A stretch of 64,000 nucleotides of DNA from contig JAKZAN010000005.1 of NCBI GenBank assembly GCA_023053545.1, positions 13,330,001 through 13,394,000 on the forward strand, given 5' to 3'. The notes below the pieces were generated by a model. That model was not told the DNA's origin. It saw only the letters and a program-made list of their open reading frames with translations, and searched no databases. Each line of letters starts with the position of its first letter. The first letter of the stretch is position 1. Origin of the DNA: Lepidurus packardi (taxonomy: Eukaryota > Arthropoda > Branchiopoda > Notostraca > Triopsidae). Both the position numbers and the translations under genes were made by a program. This document shows, in pieces, positions 25,001 through 37,600 of the stretch.

Positions 25001-25926
25001 GGACAGCTGCCATGCCGTAACGGACAGGGCAGCCTATATATGGCCACTTGATCTTGTTCATTGTTGATAAATGGCGCCATTTTCAGAAGAGCGTCTGTCC
25101 CAGACGCCATTTTGGGCTCGCTGGCGTTGATTAAAACCTTGAGTTTGTGTTCTTTTGCAATGCTTTCGGCTTCAAACCACTCGATTTAACTGCTTTGAAA
25201 ATAGTTCCAGCTCAAAGTTTCTCTCGACGGGTTAAAAAGCCGTCTTATCATGTGGTTATCATTCGTGTCCTGTCACTTCATTGAGATTGAACAAGATTGG
25301 ACGGAACAGGAGCGATTTCAAGCATCAGTGGAGGCAGATTAGAAAGGGCTATAAGCTTAGAAAAAAGGCACGACGAGCGTAGAAAAAAGGCACGACGTAA
25401 GAAACCTTGCTTTACCAACGACCATGACATTGAAGGTAAATCCGCGTTTAACGGCATGCAAGCGCAATTGCTCCTGGATTAGGTTGACGCCCACGTAGGT
25501 GCAAGGCTGTAAAACCCGTTCTCCTTCATCGCCGTCGAACACGAGGGGGCTGTGGAGAGGACTAGGACTTGGCAGGCCAGGCAGATTGGAACTGCCTTCT
25601 TGGTCCGTGTCTTGCGATGCCGAGGACTGATTGACCTCTTGGAACAGTTCGAAACCTTCCGATAGTGTATTTAATGATACAGTCAGCTTCCCGGTTGGAA
25701 TGTTTGCTGTCAAGGCGCGGGACGGAGCTGTTATTGATGAAGAAGATTCTGCCATAGGGGGCAGGCAGGCTTCGCTCTTCTGCTTCACCATCACACCCAC
25801 AATCTTTGGCTCCGGATTAGGGTTAGTCACACCTTCTTCACCCGGTAGGGAAGACTTGCGCAACTGCCCAGTAGAGACGCTGGTTCGTTGACCCAGTGAA
25901 GATTTGCGCACGGTCGCCGATTTCAT
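22020..25926 (-). CDS. Septin GTPase, SEPT3/9/12-like (tentative)
   Basis: Septins are GTP-binding proteins that form filaments at membranes and in cytokinesis. Exons in coding order: 25926-25416, 24377-24255, 24144-24063, 23181-23044, 22874-22667, 22551-22388 and 22155-22020, about 453 residues. An N-terminal Ser/Pro-rich extension of about 140 residues precedes the polybasic/alpha-0 region (YVGVNLIQEQLRLHAVKRGF) and the core strand NVMVVG. The P-loop is GRSGLGKTT, switch II is DTQGYGD, and G4 is AKAD. The motifs RHIPDNRIHCCLYFI and LGRKTPWGLVEV are septin hallmarks. The protein stops soon after the GTPase core, with no C-terminal coiled coil; that, with the long N-terminal extension, suggests the SEPT3/9/12 group. 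The ATG at 25926 is the first in an exon whose 5' edge I cannot fix, so an upstream coding exon is possible. Confidence 0.85.
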
Positions 25927-28680
25927 GTCGCTATCGAACTTTGCAAGTTGGGGGTACAATACTTTAACGCGTTGCTTTGGAACATTCAAGTGGCTTCGGG
26001 TTTTTGCAAGAAGAACTCAGTTGGATCTTTTCTAGGACCTCAATTTGATCACAGTTTCCCGTATGGCTGAACAAACCCGAACGAACTAATGATTAAATTG
26101 GTGTATGGGTTTCGGGGTTAAAAGCAATGTTTCAGAATGGACGAATCCCCCACTACGGAGTCGACAAATCCAAGTTGGACTACACAAGGAGGGGCGGTTA
26201 GAGCCCAACTTCTTGTGCCCCAAACACAAGAAGGGAAAAAAGCGGAGATAAGGACTAGACTTTATCGACAAACCACACTTCCTGGACGGAAACGGTTATT
26301 GCAATATTGTGATAAATTAGTGAGCTTCTCAGTTTCGAGTTTCCGAAGGGTGACAAAACCAGAACTCAATAACTTACTCGCGTCTATACGGAATCGTCTC
26401 GACCAAGCGAAAGCTCCAATTGACCATGGAAGTCTATAGGGGTTTGGAAAGATTTGCGCTAGAAAGATAGTGTTATCATTTTTACTCAAAGGTCATTTTT
26501 TCTTGGTTAAGTAAAGTATCCTTGACAGTTCTAAAGTAGCAATTATGGTAATGTAGCTCTCTTCAATCCGGCCAAGTCGTTTTTGCTAAAGGATACTGCC
26601 ACATGTGCTAACCTGTAATCAGCTTGCACAATCAGCTGTAATCAGTTGGAGTCAGCTTACAGTCTTCTCAAACCTGGAGGCAATCCTTCGCTGTCAGGAT
26701 TCGCAGTTACAGTCTGCGTGCGCATGTCCCATTAGTGAAAAGTCTTTTTAAGTTTCTTTTGGCTTGTCATGTATGGTGGGGTGTTTTTTGGTGATTAACG
26801 TAGGAATTCAAGTCAAATTATAAGGCTTCAAAGCAACAGATTGGGGTTTTATTATTCTAGACCTGATCCAAGCCGTTATGTTTAGCCGCTCTTATCGTGT
26901 ATTGATTACGTATTTACAGTCTTATTCAGCAGATGGAAAACAGGGCGTGCCAATTCAAGCAGATGTGTTGGGGACTTGGTTAAAAAATTGAGTTAGATTC
27001 ACGGGCCGGGTTGGTTGGGTATTGGTTTGGGTGGAAACTTTAAGGCGGCGGTGTCCTCATAACTCACTATTTACTTTCTATATATCTATTGCGGGGAAGG
27101 ATGTGAAAGGACGCTCCTTAGGTTTCCTTGCCAGCTGCAATAACCACCAGTTTGATGTATGCTAATGCATGAACCTGTTTTCATGTATTTGACGCTTTTT
27201 GTTGCTTTTTTTACGCTGAAGTTTTTATGGAGTGATGGTGATGAGCTCGCGTGCAGCTGACTGGTCTGTGTTTTAAATAGCACCTGCCAAGGTTTTTTTT
27301 TCCTTGTAGGTTTCTTGTTTTTCTGCTACGAATGAGGAATTTGCGAAACTTACGGTGCTTTTCCCGCGCAAATCCGTACGGGGTTGGCAGCTTCAAGCGA
27401 GTTTAATGTGGTTTTCAATGTTCGTCCTCTGATAGCTAGTAATGTGATTGCCTTTAGAAAGCCATATTTTGGCAAAACCGAAACCCGTTTGGCCAGCGCG
27501 TCACGCTGAGCAGCACCCACAGTGCCCATAACGCATTCTTACGCTTTTTCCTTAGGTGATGACTAGAGAAATTAGTTTGACTCCTGGCTTGGCGGGGGGT
27601 TGATGTAACATTGTTTTAACCTTGTTTTCCTCTTATGATTGCGAACTACTATTTAATATTTACAACCTTTTTATGATCTGTCTTGACAGATAATAAAAGT
27701 ATCGCTTTCAAGCGACCCGAAACCGCCGCAAGCGGGCCAAGGTTTCGTTTCGGCCGCGGCTTACGGCCCTGTGCCGATTTATTTGGTTCCGTTTATTGTT
27801 TTTTTATTATGCTTAGTTAGATGTTAGGCAACACACTTGTAAGATGCTGAGTAGCTGTTTGTCTTTGACGTATACAGTTATGTGTACAACTATATTTCTT
27901 ACTACGTCCGCTAGCGTGATTTCATGTCGTTGCCAGAAGATGGCTGGGGCTTAAACTTTCCTAAAGAGGTGTCCCTAGTCCAGTGCGTTATAATAAGCAA
28001 ACAGGCCGGCGTGTTTCAGAATGCCCCTTGTACCGCATTCGAACTAAAAACGTTCGCTGGCGGTCTTATAACACGCCCGTCACTTATTTGGAATCTCCAC
28101 GTGTTTTATCAAGTGAAATTGTCTTGTTTTCAAGCGTAAAAAGCACGAATTTTTAAGAAACGGATAGTTTTTTCAAGAATCTATTCCAAAACGTAACTAT
28201 ATACTATGTTATAACCTCATATACAAAGTATAAGTACCGTATTAATTGTGTTCTATGTTATTTTTTCAGATTTATTCATTATTTTTTGGCGCCTTTCGGC
28301 AAAGTTTGACAAAACTTTCAAGTTTTCCTTTTGCTTTTGGCTTTCCTTGGGATATTGGACTTTCCTTATAGGACTATCTGCCATCTAGAAGGTACATTAT
28401 CTTGTCATTGTTAACAAAAGGAGGCGGGTTAGCAGATTCGCATGAACAAACTGACCTTGAGCTGTTTTTCTTTAACAGGAGTAAATAAGACTTTTCTAGC
28501 CAAATAACAACGCAAAAGTACGTCTTTTGCCTCTTATGAAGCAATAACTGTACTTGTAACTGTACGGTCAATAACTGTACTTGAATCAGTGTCAGAGAAG
28601 AATATTTGTACCACAAGGACTCGACACGTTTCAGAACAGGACTTTTGAACCTTTTCACAATAAGTTTTCCAAGTTTAAAC
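25927..28680. other. Intergenic region upstream of the septin, with a chain of small hairpins
   Basis: No gene was recognised. It should contain the septin promoter and possibly a 5' exon. Short tandem CAGCTTRCA/AATCAGYTG-type motifs occur near 26615-26665. A GC-rich chain of hairpins lies at 27677-27772. Confidence 0.45.
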
Positions 28681-31600
28681 TCAATCGTATAGTTGAGGTT
28701 CAGCTCTTTTGCTATATTTCCTTTGCAAGGCTCTCACCGACAGATTCTCCAGCATATCTGGGCCTGTTTTGATCTTACTAGCGGCAGCATGACCGACTCC
28801 TAAGCTTGGACTGGCTCCTAGATCCGTCAAAGTCACAATTTCTTTATCGCGGTCTTCGTTTCTGGGCGAAGCTTGAGTTTGAATGGATTTGGCTCTGTTG
28901 GGGGACCTAGCTTCTTGCCCTTGTATACTCCTAAACGAGCTATGGATGGGCCTGGCGCTTCAGAAAAAGAGGGAGAAAACAGAGTATTATTGACAAAATC
29001 CCCTTATTTGTAATCGTTAAGCTAACCTGTATGAAAATAGCTTAAATGATAAGGAAATTTTACCGAGCGGCAAGTCGACGTTGGCTAAACACGTGCAAAG
29101 TCGCACTTCGGCGAAACTGATGCTGAGAGCGAACGGTGGGCGGTGGTACGATCGCAGTAGCTATAATTTGTTCCACTCTGTCCGAGCTGGAACGAGAAGA
29201 GTCATTACCCACAATAGGCGTTCCTCTTCGGGTCATCGAAGTTCGATCATCTCTGGAGGAACCTTCATCATTTGCCCGCCAAAACAAACAGATTATACAG
29301 AATTTTAATTCTAATTCATTGCCCTGGATTTGGTAAAAAGCAAATAGCAGGCAGGTCAAGTAAACAAAAAGGAGAGTTGGGGTAGAACAATAGGGAGAGA
29401 TGTTTTGCAAAAAACATTTACGGCGCAAAACGGAGGTTAAAGTATGTCGAACCGAGCGAGGAAAGCGGCGAAGACGGTTCGAAACCGGGTTCAGGAACGG
29501 TGCAGTTGATATTGTGTAGAGAATCGGGTTAATGGCGGCGTTTAATGGTAGTACAAACACTGCCACCCAAGCGAATACCTTTTGGGAAGAAATGAGCTTA
29601 TTAAATGCAGGATTTCGCCAGTTTTTAGGTCTTCGACATTTTTTATTCGTCTAAAACGGGATGATCTTTTACTTGAGGTGGGACGGTGGCGCCACCTAGT
29701 GAGGCAACTCCCAAGGCGATGATGGGTAGCCAACACGCGGCGTCCGTGACAACAATCAAAGTCATGCGGTGAGCCATGCTTTGGTCTTCGCGGCGGCCAT
29801 GTTGGCTGCTGACTGCCCGTTGGGTGTTTTTGGCGACTAGATACATCCATAAGTAGCAAACCGCTATAACGCACATCGAAAGGAAGTTGAGCACTATGAA
29901 ACCGACATTATAGTATTAGTGTAAGAATTGCCGTATTGGTTTAAGGCTTCCAGTCACGTAGTTTTATGTTTTACCAATAAAGATGAAGACAGAGTATTCC
30001 CAGCCGCTATGTTTCTCTGGGGTTATATGTAAGGGTAAACACACCCCGGAGCGTCCGTAAAAGTTCCTAAAGACGTATTGAAATGAGGGAAAAGGCCAAG
30101 TTTAAGGCTTATCTGTTCAGGATGTAAAGTTTACGTGAAGTAATCGATGTCTAAGAGAGGTAGAGCTGCTAGTAAGGTGACGAAAAGCCACCCAAGCATC
30201 ATGGTCAACCTGGTACGTTTTATGTTAAGGCGAGTGTCCCGGAAAGGGAAGATTATGACCAGGAATCGATCTAAAGTTATAACTGGGAAGAATTTAGCAT
30301 GAAACATTCTTATTATTCATTAATTAAGCATTGTTTTTATTGCGTAGTGAAATTCTGTAAATGAGTGAAAGCTCTCTCTGACTCGTGGAGTCAAAGCCAA
30401 TGCGACTGTCTCATTCTTACGTCGAGCACAAGTATATTAAGTTGTAGTACCTGTGAGAGTATAGACGGATAATTCGGACGAAAAGGTCGACATGAAGCCG
30501 GCTAATTGACAAAGGGAGGACACCCGCCAGGATTGCTCATGGACCGCATAACTTCCGCGGTAATGAACGTCCGCGATGGCGATAACGATGAGATAAATTC
30601 CCATACAGAGATCACCCACGGCTAAATTAATGGTCAGACAAGAATGCGCCCTACAAAGTAATAAATCAAACCTTAACTTAATAAACTCATGCTTTAAAAG
30701 AGAAGTATTTTATCTCAGAAATGATTCATCTCTCTTATCATTAGTTTCGCCTTTCCACTGTATAGTGCGAGCTTAGAAGGTTGAAAAACCCGATTTTTTC
30801 TAATTTGCATGGCAATTTAGCTATACTCCAGGCAGTTATAACTTCTAAGATTTAGTTTTCGTATGCAATTTATTGGTGAATTTCTTTCGACTCCGTTAAG
30901 CTTCGCAAGACACTTTTAGATTCTTAATTTTGTATTCAACAAAGCTAATGACTTCGGAGTCTCTAAAAGTCATCAGTGTGCAAGCCTGTTTGACGTAATC
31001 GCATTAAAAAGGATTAATCGTCAATCTAAAAGCTTCATTATCTGAACTATTTGAGCCCTGTTTTGTTAAAAATCGTAATTGTAGCTTATGTTAAGCCTAG
31101 TAACCCTTTGAAGGTATCCGAAAGTGTCGAAATTTAGCTCCCGTTGAAGCTGGAAAGCTTTCAGAGGTTAACTGAGTTAACCTTGCCAAGAAAGAAAGGA
31201 AAACGGATGCAAAGAGCAGATATTCGTCACATTTTCACGTCGTCCTTATTGATCTCTATTGTCAATTGAAGGGAATTTGGAGTCAATTGAAGGGAATGTT
31301 GTCAATAGAGTCAGTTGAAGTGCAGTTCTTTAGTGGGAATTCTGAATTTTTTAGAAGAAGTTGCCCTGGGAGACCCGGAGCTGCCCGCGAGCGTTTTCAA
31401 TGAATAGTAAAAGTTATACTACTCACCTGTTGCTCATACGATGAGTCATGCGCCAGAATATAACGAGTATGTTCCCTCCCGTAGCTAGCAAACCCAAGAT
31501 CCACACGCAAACACGGAGGACGAGGTTGGACATGAGATCTTCGCAAGAGGAAAATTCATCTTTCGGAGGAGAGCAATGCGACACGTGTCTCGCTAGGCAA

Positions 31601-34600
31601 CAGAAACGGAATTCATCCGTCGACCTGTTTTTTTTTAAGAGGCTGTTAAATTAGCATGTTCCACGGCTGAAATTTGCCAAATCGATAAGCTGAAAAAAAT
31701 TGTCTTTGCTTTGCTTTCAGTTTCTAATTATTCTGGTAAAAATAGTGAATCTGACTTTTAGTAAGTCAATAATATTTCTGCGTTGATTCTATTAATTTTT
31801 TTGGGGGGGAGATTGATGGATTGATACTTGCAGCATTCGAAGTGAAGTCAAACTGCGGAAGATTTGGCTCGGTAAGGTTTGAAAGGCATTGCGCGATAAA
31901 TCCCTTTAATGAAACCAAATAATTGCAAAAAAAAATCATTCAAAATTCATCAAAATCCTCTCATTTTTCAAAGTAGTTTTGATACGCACAGTTTTTGGAG
32001 TTTCAAGCCACTGAAGGTTTGTTCGTCTAAATGGGTTAACTTGTTGGACGAGAGATCCCTAAAGAATATAGCAAATGTACCATATATTCCTAGAAAATTC
32101 AGCATAATTTTTAATTAATTCATACTAATTTATATGTATGTTAATAATAATAATACTTTGTTCATTTCACTTAAGAAAAAGGGCAACTTACAGGTTGCTT
32201 AGTTTGCGTAAACCCACAAAAGCATCGACCGCAACGTATTCTATGGCCTGGCCAGCCAAATTTCTGTTTCAATTAGAGGAAACAAGGTTTGAAACATGAG
32301 TTGGACAGGACGCAATAAAATTAGAGAGGTGGAATGAAAGGTAAATTCCGTTTAGAGGGTTGACTCACAAGCTAGCCAAGGAAGAGAGACCGTAAAACGC
32401 GTAAGATTCCAAGATTTGTATGCCGTTGAAATCCAAATGCCTGTCGCAGAATAGAGTAAAAGACCATGTTAAATAGATCTTTAGCGTAAATGTCTGGTAA
32501 GAAGATCAACTGACTTACAATGCTTGGAGATTCCCTAATCCCAAAAACGTGCCGTTCCCAATGACACGGAGAGAGTTGTGCTCCAAGTGGAGTACTCGGA
32601 GCTTCCACAGGTTGCGGAATAAGCCCACGGGCAGTTGAGTAAAGCTGTTGTTCTTCAAATCCCTGCAAGAAACTTGGTCGGTCTAATTGAGCTCAGTCTT
32701 GAAAAGGGAATTTACAGTAAGACGATGCGCGTCAAATGTTCGAAAGATCTCCCACTTATGGATTCATTGAGACAATTACCAGCCAAGTGACTGTGCGAAT
32801 GGAGTTTAGGAATTATTTTTGACAAGGAAATGGCTATTTTCTTGAATCTTACAAGCGAGAAATGGCGACTTCCACGTGTTGCGGTACGCGCGTCAGACCC
32901 AAGCCGGTACAGTTGATGTTTATGTCCCAACAAGGACATTGAGGCATGTCTTCAGCACAACTAAACGCTTTTATAGTACCAAAAAAAAGAAAAGTGGAGT
33001 GGGTTGTTTTTATTGGATGCTTGGTACTCAGAGGGTGTGGATTTTTTCTTTTTCTTTAAGCTTTCAATATAGAGTGCATTACGGGTTCAGCGATCTGTTT
33101 TTGATTACTTCTTGTGGAGTAAAAAATGCATTCCACACGGCCTACGGTACTATGCAGGTTCTAAGGGGTGCATAGGGCGCTGGGAGCGTTCGTTGGGAAA
33201 TAATTGCTTCCGAAATTGGTTGTGAAAGAAAGGTCGTTGCCTAGGAACCGTACTCGTGTTTATACTAGGCTAACGTTGACTTGCGTGTGTATACCCTTTC
33301 CGACTTACGGATTTCAACATATGGAAGCCACTGAGCTTATGTGCATTCATTTCTAGCAATTGTCCCAATCAAAGAAGTCCTTTGAACTTTTTTTGTAACT
33401 TGCTTAGTTCTCGAGATATTGTGGGTTTAAAAAAGGGTGGGTGTGGTCGCCTAGGGCTATGATGACGTCACGCTGACTTATTTCTTACTTTAAGTCGGAA
33501 AGGATTTGTCATAGAATATTGAGCAGTATATTTTCTGAACCTGTTCATCATCCTGGATCTTCTCCTGACTTCTTTTTTTTCACTTTTCTTTTTATATAGA
33601 ATTTGAAATGGTTTAACTCTTTTTTATGTAACTTACGGCATAGGTCTTCATCCGTCCACGTCCCTTTGCAGTCAATTTGTCCATTGCAAACTAACTGGGC
33701 TTCCAAACAGGGTCCATACAAGCACTTGTACATACCCAGGGGGCACATAAAGTTTTCTGTCAGGAATGTTTAGGACCCCAAATGAGACTTGTCTCTTGAA
33801 AAGATTTTGATTTTTTTTATTTGATTTTTTACTGCATTGACTTAAATGAGATCCGTCGGCACAGCCACGCTGGGACTTGTCTGCGGAAATGAAGCAGACT
33901 TGCGATAAGGGGATGCATTGTCCGTTGAGGCAGCGAAACTCGTCTACTTGACACGTAACATTGCGATCTGAATAAGCCCAAGTAAAAATAGAATTTATTC
34001 TTATTTATTGGGCAGAAAAATGGCCAGCAGAACGTACTGCAAAACCGCTCGTCGGATTGGTCAATGCAGTCCTTATGGTAGTCGCACCATCGTTCTTCTG
34101 GTACACAAACTCCGTTGAGGCAACCCCTGGTTCCTTCAGGGCACGTGGTATCTTTATTATTGAGGTGTTCAAAGTAAAAATAAATGAGAGAGAAATTGGG
34201 ATGATGTGAGACGCTTTGAAGCCAAAATGTCATTAATTTCTGAAAGGTATTGGTGGAATTCTTTACTACAACGCATTTCGTCGCTCTTATCCACGCAGTC
34301 GTACTTCCCATCGCACGTCAAGTTCCCTCTTACGCATTGTTGGTTGTTGCACTCGAATTCCTCAGGATTACATGGCAGGAAATCTATTTTTTGATCCACG
34401 AAAAAGAAATCACGAGAAATCTGGGATTAGCCTTGGTTAATTATTCCGTCAGTGCACTACGTTCTCTTTTCGTTCTTTTTAGTTTTCTACAAGAATTAGT
34501 TTACGTTCGTATTAACGTGGAAGCTTTTAAGGCTCAATTAGATTAGCGCTTCAATCGATCAAAAGCGAAAACATTTTTTTTTTATTTTATTTTTTTACCA

Positions 34601-37600
34601 CAATCTTCTTCGTCTTCGCCGTGAAGGCAGTCGACGTGGAAATCGCACTGTAAACTGGCAGGTAAACAGCGAGGATCGGACGTGCCAGTACAGCAAAACA
34701 ACTCTTCCTGGCTACTGTTGACTTGCGGATGCAGATCTGGGAAAAGAAAGCACAAATGTTCGGGTTATTCAGATTTGACGAGTCTTGAATGTTGAGCATA
34801 GGTCAATTGCTGCAGATTTAAGAAATATTGCAAGTTCTAGAGCCACTTTGGGAATTGGTTCAATGCGTTTTGAACTCATTATGTTTTGCTTTGACAAGAA
34901 AAAGGGGCTCGAATGTTGCTACGAAAGCAACGGCTCAATCGAATTACTGCAGCAATGTGGGCAGTTGTGGGGAAGATTCTAGAGCTTTTATGAAGTTATG
35001 AGTACAGTCTGAGAAGGTATCACCTGATAGTTCGGTCGAAGCGTTTGGGCAGCCGTATTCGTCTGAATAAAGTCCGCCGTTGTAGCAATCATTGTGTCCG
35101 TCGCAGATGTATTCCGAGGAAATGCAGCGGAAGCTTTCAAGTGGCCGGTACGTGTTGTAGCACTGCAAGCTCGCTCCCATGTTACAACGTTTATGACCTA
35201 TTTAAGAAAAGAAAGAACAAGGCTATTCTGTCGTTGTGTGAACGTAAGTTTTCGGGAAAATGGACTTGGATCGGTCTTTTACCTCTGGTGGAAGAGTACA
35301 AGTTTTGGCAATGTGTTTCGTCCTCACAGGTGCCAGCACAATCGCAAAAGGCGTCACAGATTTGAGCAGGACGTAAACAACGGTTATTTTGGCACTTGAA
35401 ACTCCCTTCAGGACAAGTTCCACCTGATATGCATGGATATTTTAGTTTGAAACTTGAAATTAAATTAAAACTCGTTCCAAGCTTACAAAGCGTCTCATCC
35501 GTGTGGTTCCCTTTGCATTCAGGCCAGTCGTCGCACCAAAATTGCCTGTGAACACGAGATCCGTCCTCGCAGATAGCAAAATCATCTATAAAAAAGTGTC
35601 CCGTACTTGGTAAATGCTCTCTAGAAACGCTCCCAATCCATTCAAGTTAGCTTTTCTTTTTTTTCATTTTTACGGGGTCTGCTTATTTTTTTTACTATTT
35701 TTTGCATAGCTAGTTTGGCTTCTGGCAGTAATATGCCGCCGGGTTGAGCCATCGGTTTAAAGCCGTTGCTGTGCTGATTTGAGAGTGCAATATTCTGCAT
35801 TTCGTAACTTGCATAGTATTTGACGAGCTTTTATAGGCAATTAACATGGTGCCATTGTGTTTTTTTGCCATTATAATTCTGCAGCTGTATTATATTTCTG
35901 CAGCCTTGTTTTCAAACCCAAGTTTGAAAGCCAAATATTTGCTGAAGAAGCTTTTTTCCGTTCGGAATGGGGGGAGGGAAGGCTGAAACTTGAGAGGTGT
36001 TTGGGAAACTTGTTGGATCCTTTCTTAAATTAGCCGATCGAAAAGCCAGTTGAAAAGGATTTCCCTTTCGCGTAGCTAGGTGGGTGGAAGTAAATCACTG
36101 TACTACTGTACGTGGGAGACAGAAGGATGGATACAATTGGCATTGTTATGGCTCGGGGTGGATGGTTTAAATGATGAGCGAGGAAAAGCGCGGGAATGTG
36201 GGAAAAGCGTCATAGATGTCATAGGTTTTATCTCCACGTACGTGCTGGGAAATAGCCGAGACAAAAAAGGGAAGGTTAATTATGGCAGAGTTGTGTTTCC
36301 TCCGGTATCCAGAATGATTATAGCTACTGCGTTTTTTTATGTATAGTTATGCATCCGGCCCAAAAAACCCCCGAAATTGCTCAGCGAGAGAGAGAGAAGT
36401 GGGAGACTATGCGAGTTTTACATAGTTGGGCGAAACAGATGCTGGGATTCTCACGTGAGTAGGAAGCAGAGTCGGTAGGACCTTAATTGCGTTATATTAC
36501 GACGGGGAAAAAAATCGTAAAGAATTATCCTTTCCGTCCTTGCATAAGGAAAAAATATGGGAAATGAGTGTCTTTTTTTAGGTGAAACGTAAAATAATTC
36601 ATGGAAATTATTCTCTGGGGTGGTAAATAGGAGCGTCAGTGTTGATGAGTGGGAGGAAATTCCTTTTGCTTTGGAAAATTTCCTACACTTTAATTGGTTA
36701 CCAAATTACAAGTGAGACAGGGTGCGTGTGAACCAATAGATGGTGCGGTTAGCTAGGAGTTAATAGTGCCGATAGTGGCGGTTGTTAAGTCAAATTGCTT
36801 GGCGTATCTTGTTGGGGTAAGAGAGTTTGGGGGGAAGGTTTACCGATCCGTGGTCGATAAGGCAGTTTTTTTTTTTTTTTTTTTGGTACCTGTTGAGCAG
36901 TGCTGTTCATCGGAGCCGTCTATGCAATGCTTATGCCCGTCGCACACCAATCCGGGCCGAGTACATTGCCCGTTCAAGCAGCGAAACTCGCCGTACCAGC
37001 ATCGACGTCGTTCTGACGCGTGGAAGAAAAAGTCAAAAGAAAGCGTGCTTTTAGTGTCTTCATTCTTGAAATTTGAACCAAAGTTCCTTATTTGAGTTAC
37101 CAAGTCTACCGTTTCTTAACAGGAAAAGGACGAAAGGATTCGAAAGGATTGAAACAGGCAGATGAGCGTAAGGGGACTCGATGACGATGGCAAACAATTT
37201 GTATCATAAACGGCAGCACTTTTCCTGGTGATAGTACTTCTAAACCAGTTTCGCTTCAAACCTTTAATTCAGTTCCTCGAACCTTCTTATTGAGACGCTG
37301 ATTGATGTCCGTTCTTTTGGCCGCCCTTTCATTAGGGGATTCTTGCAGAGATTTCGAAATGGCGTTGAAAGGGACGGAATTACAGCTGTTTTGGGGGGCA
37401 TGGAAGAAAAAGAAGACCGAAGGAAAATTCGACTTACGACAAGACTTTTCGTCCGAGTTGTCACCGCAATCATCCACGAAATTACAGAAGGCTTCTTCAG
37501 GGATGCAGTAATGATTGTCACACTTGGAATGTGTCGAGGGACAGGTGTACAGTTCTATAGGAAATCAGACAAGTTTTCCGTCTTTTCATTTCCCGCACTT

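Noticed and set aside
31667-31690. Extra LRR exon starting after TTTTTTTCAG (reads LIDLANFSRGTC)
   Set aside because: It reaches a stop with no GT donor in the needed phase; the GC-AG intron explains the junction without it.
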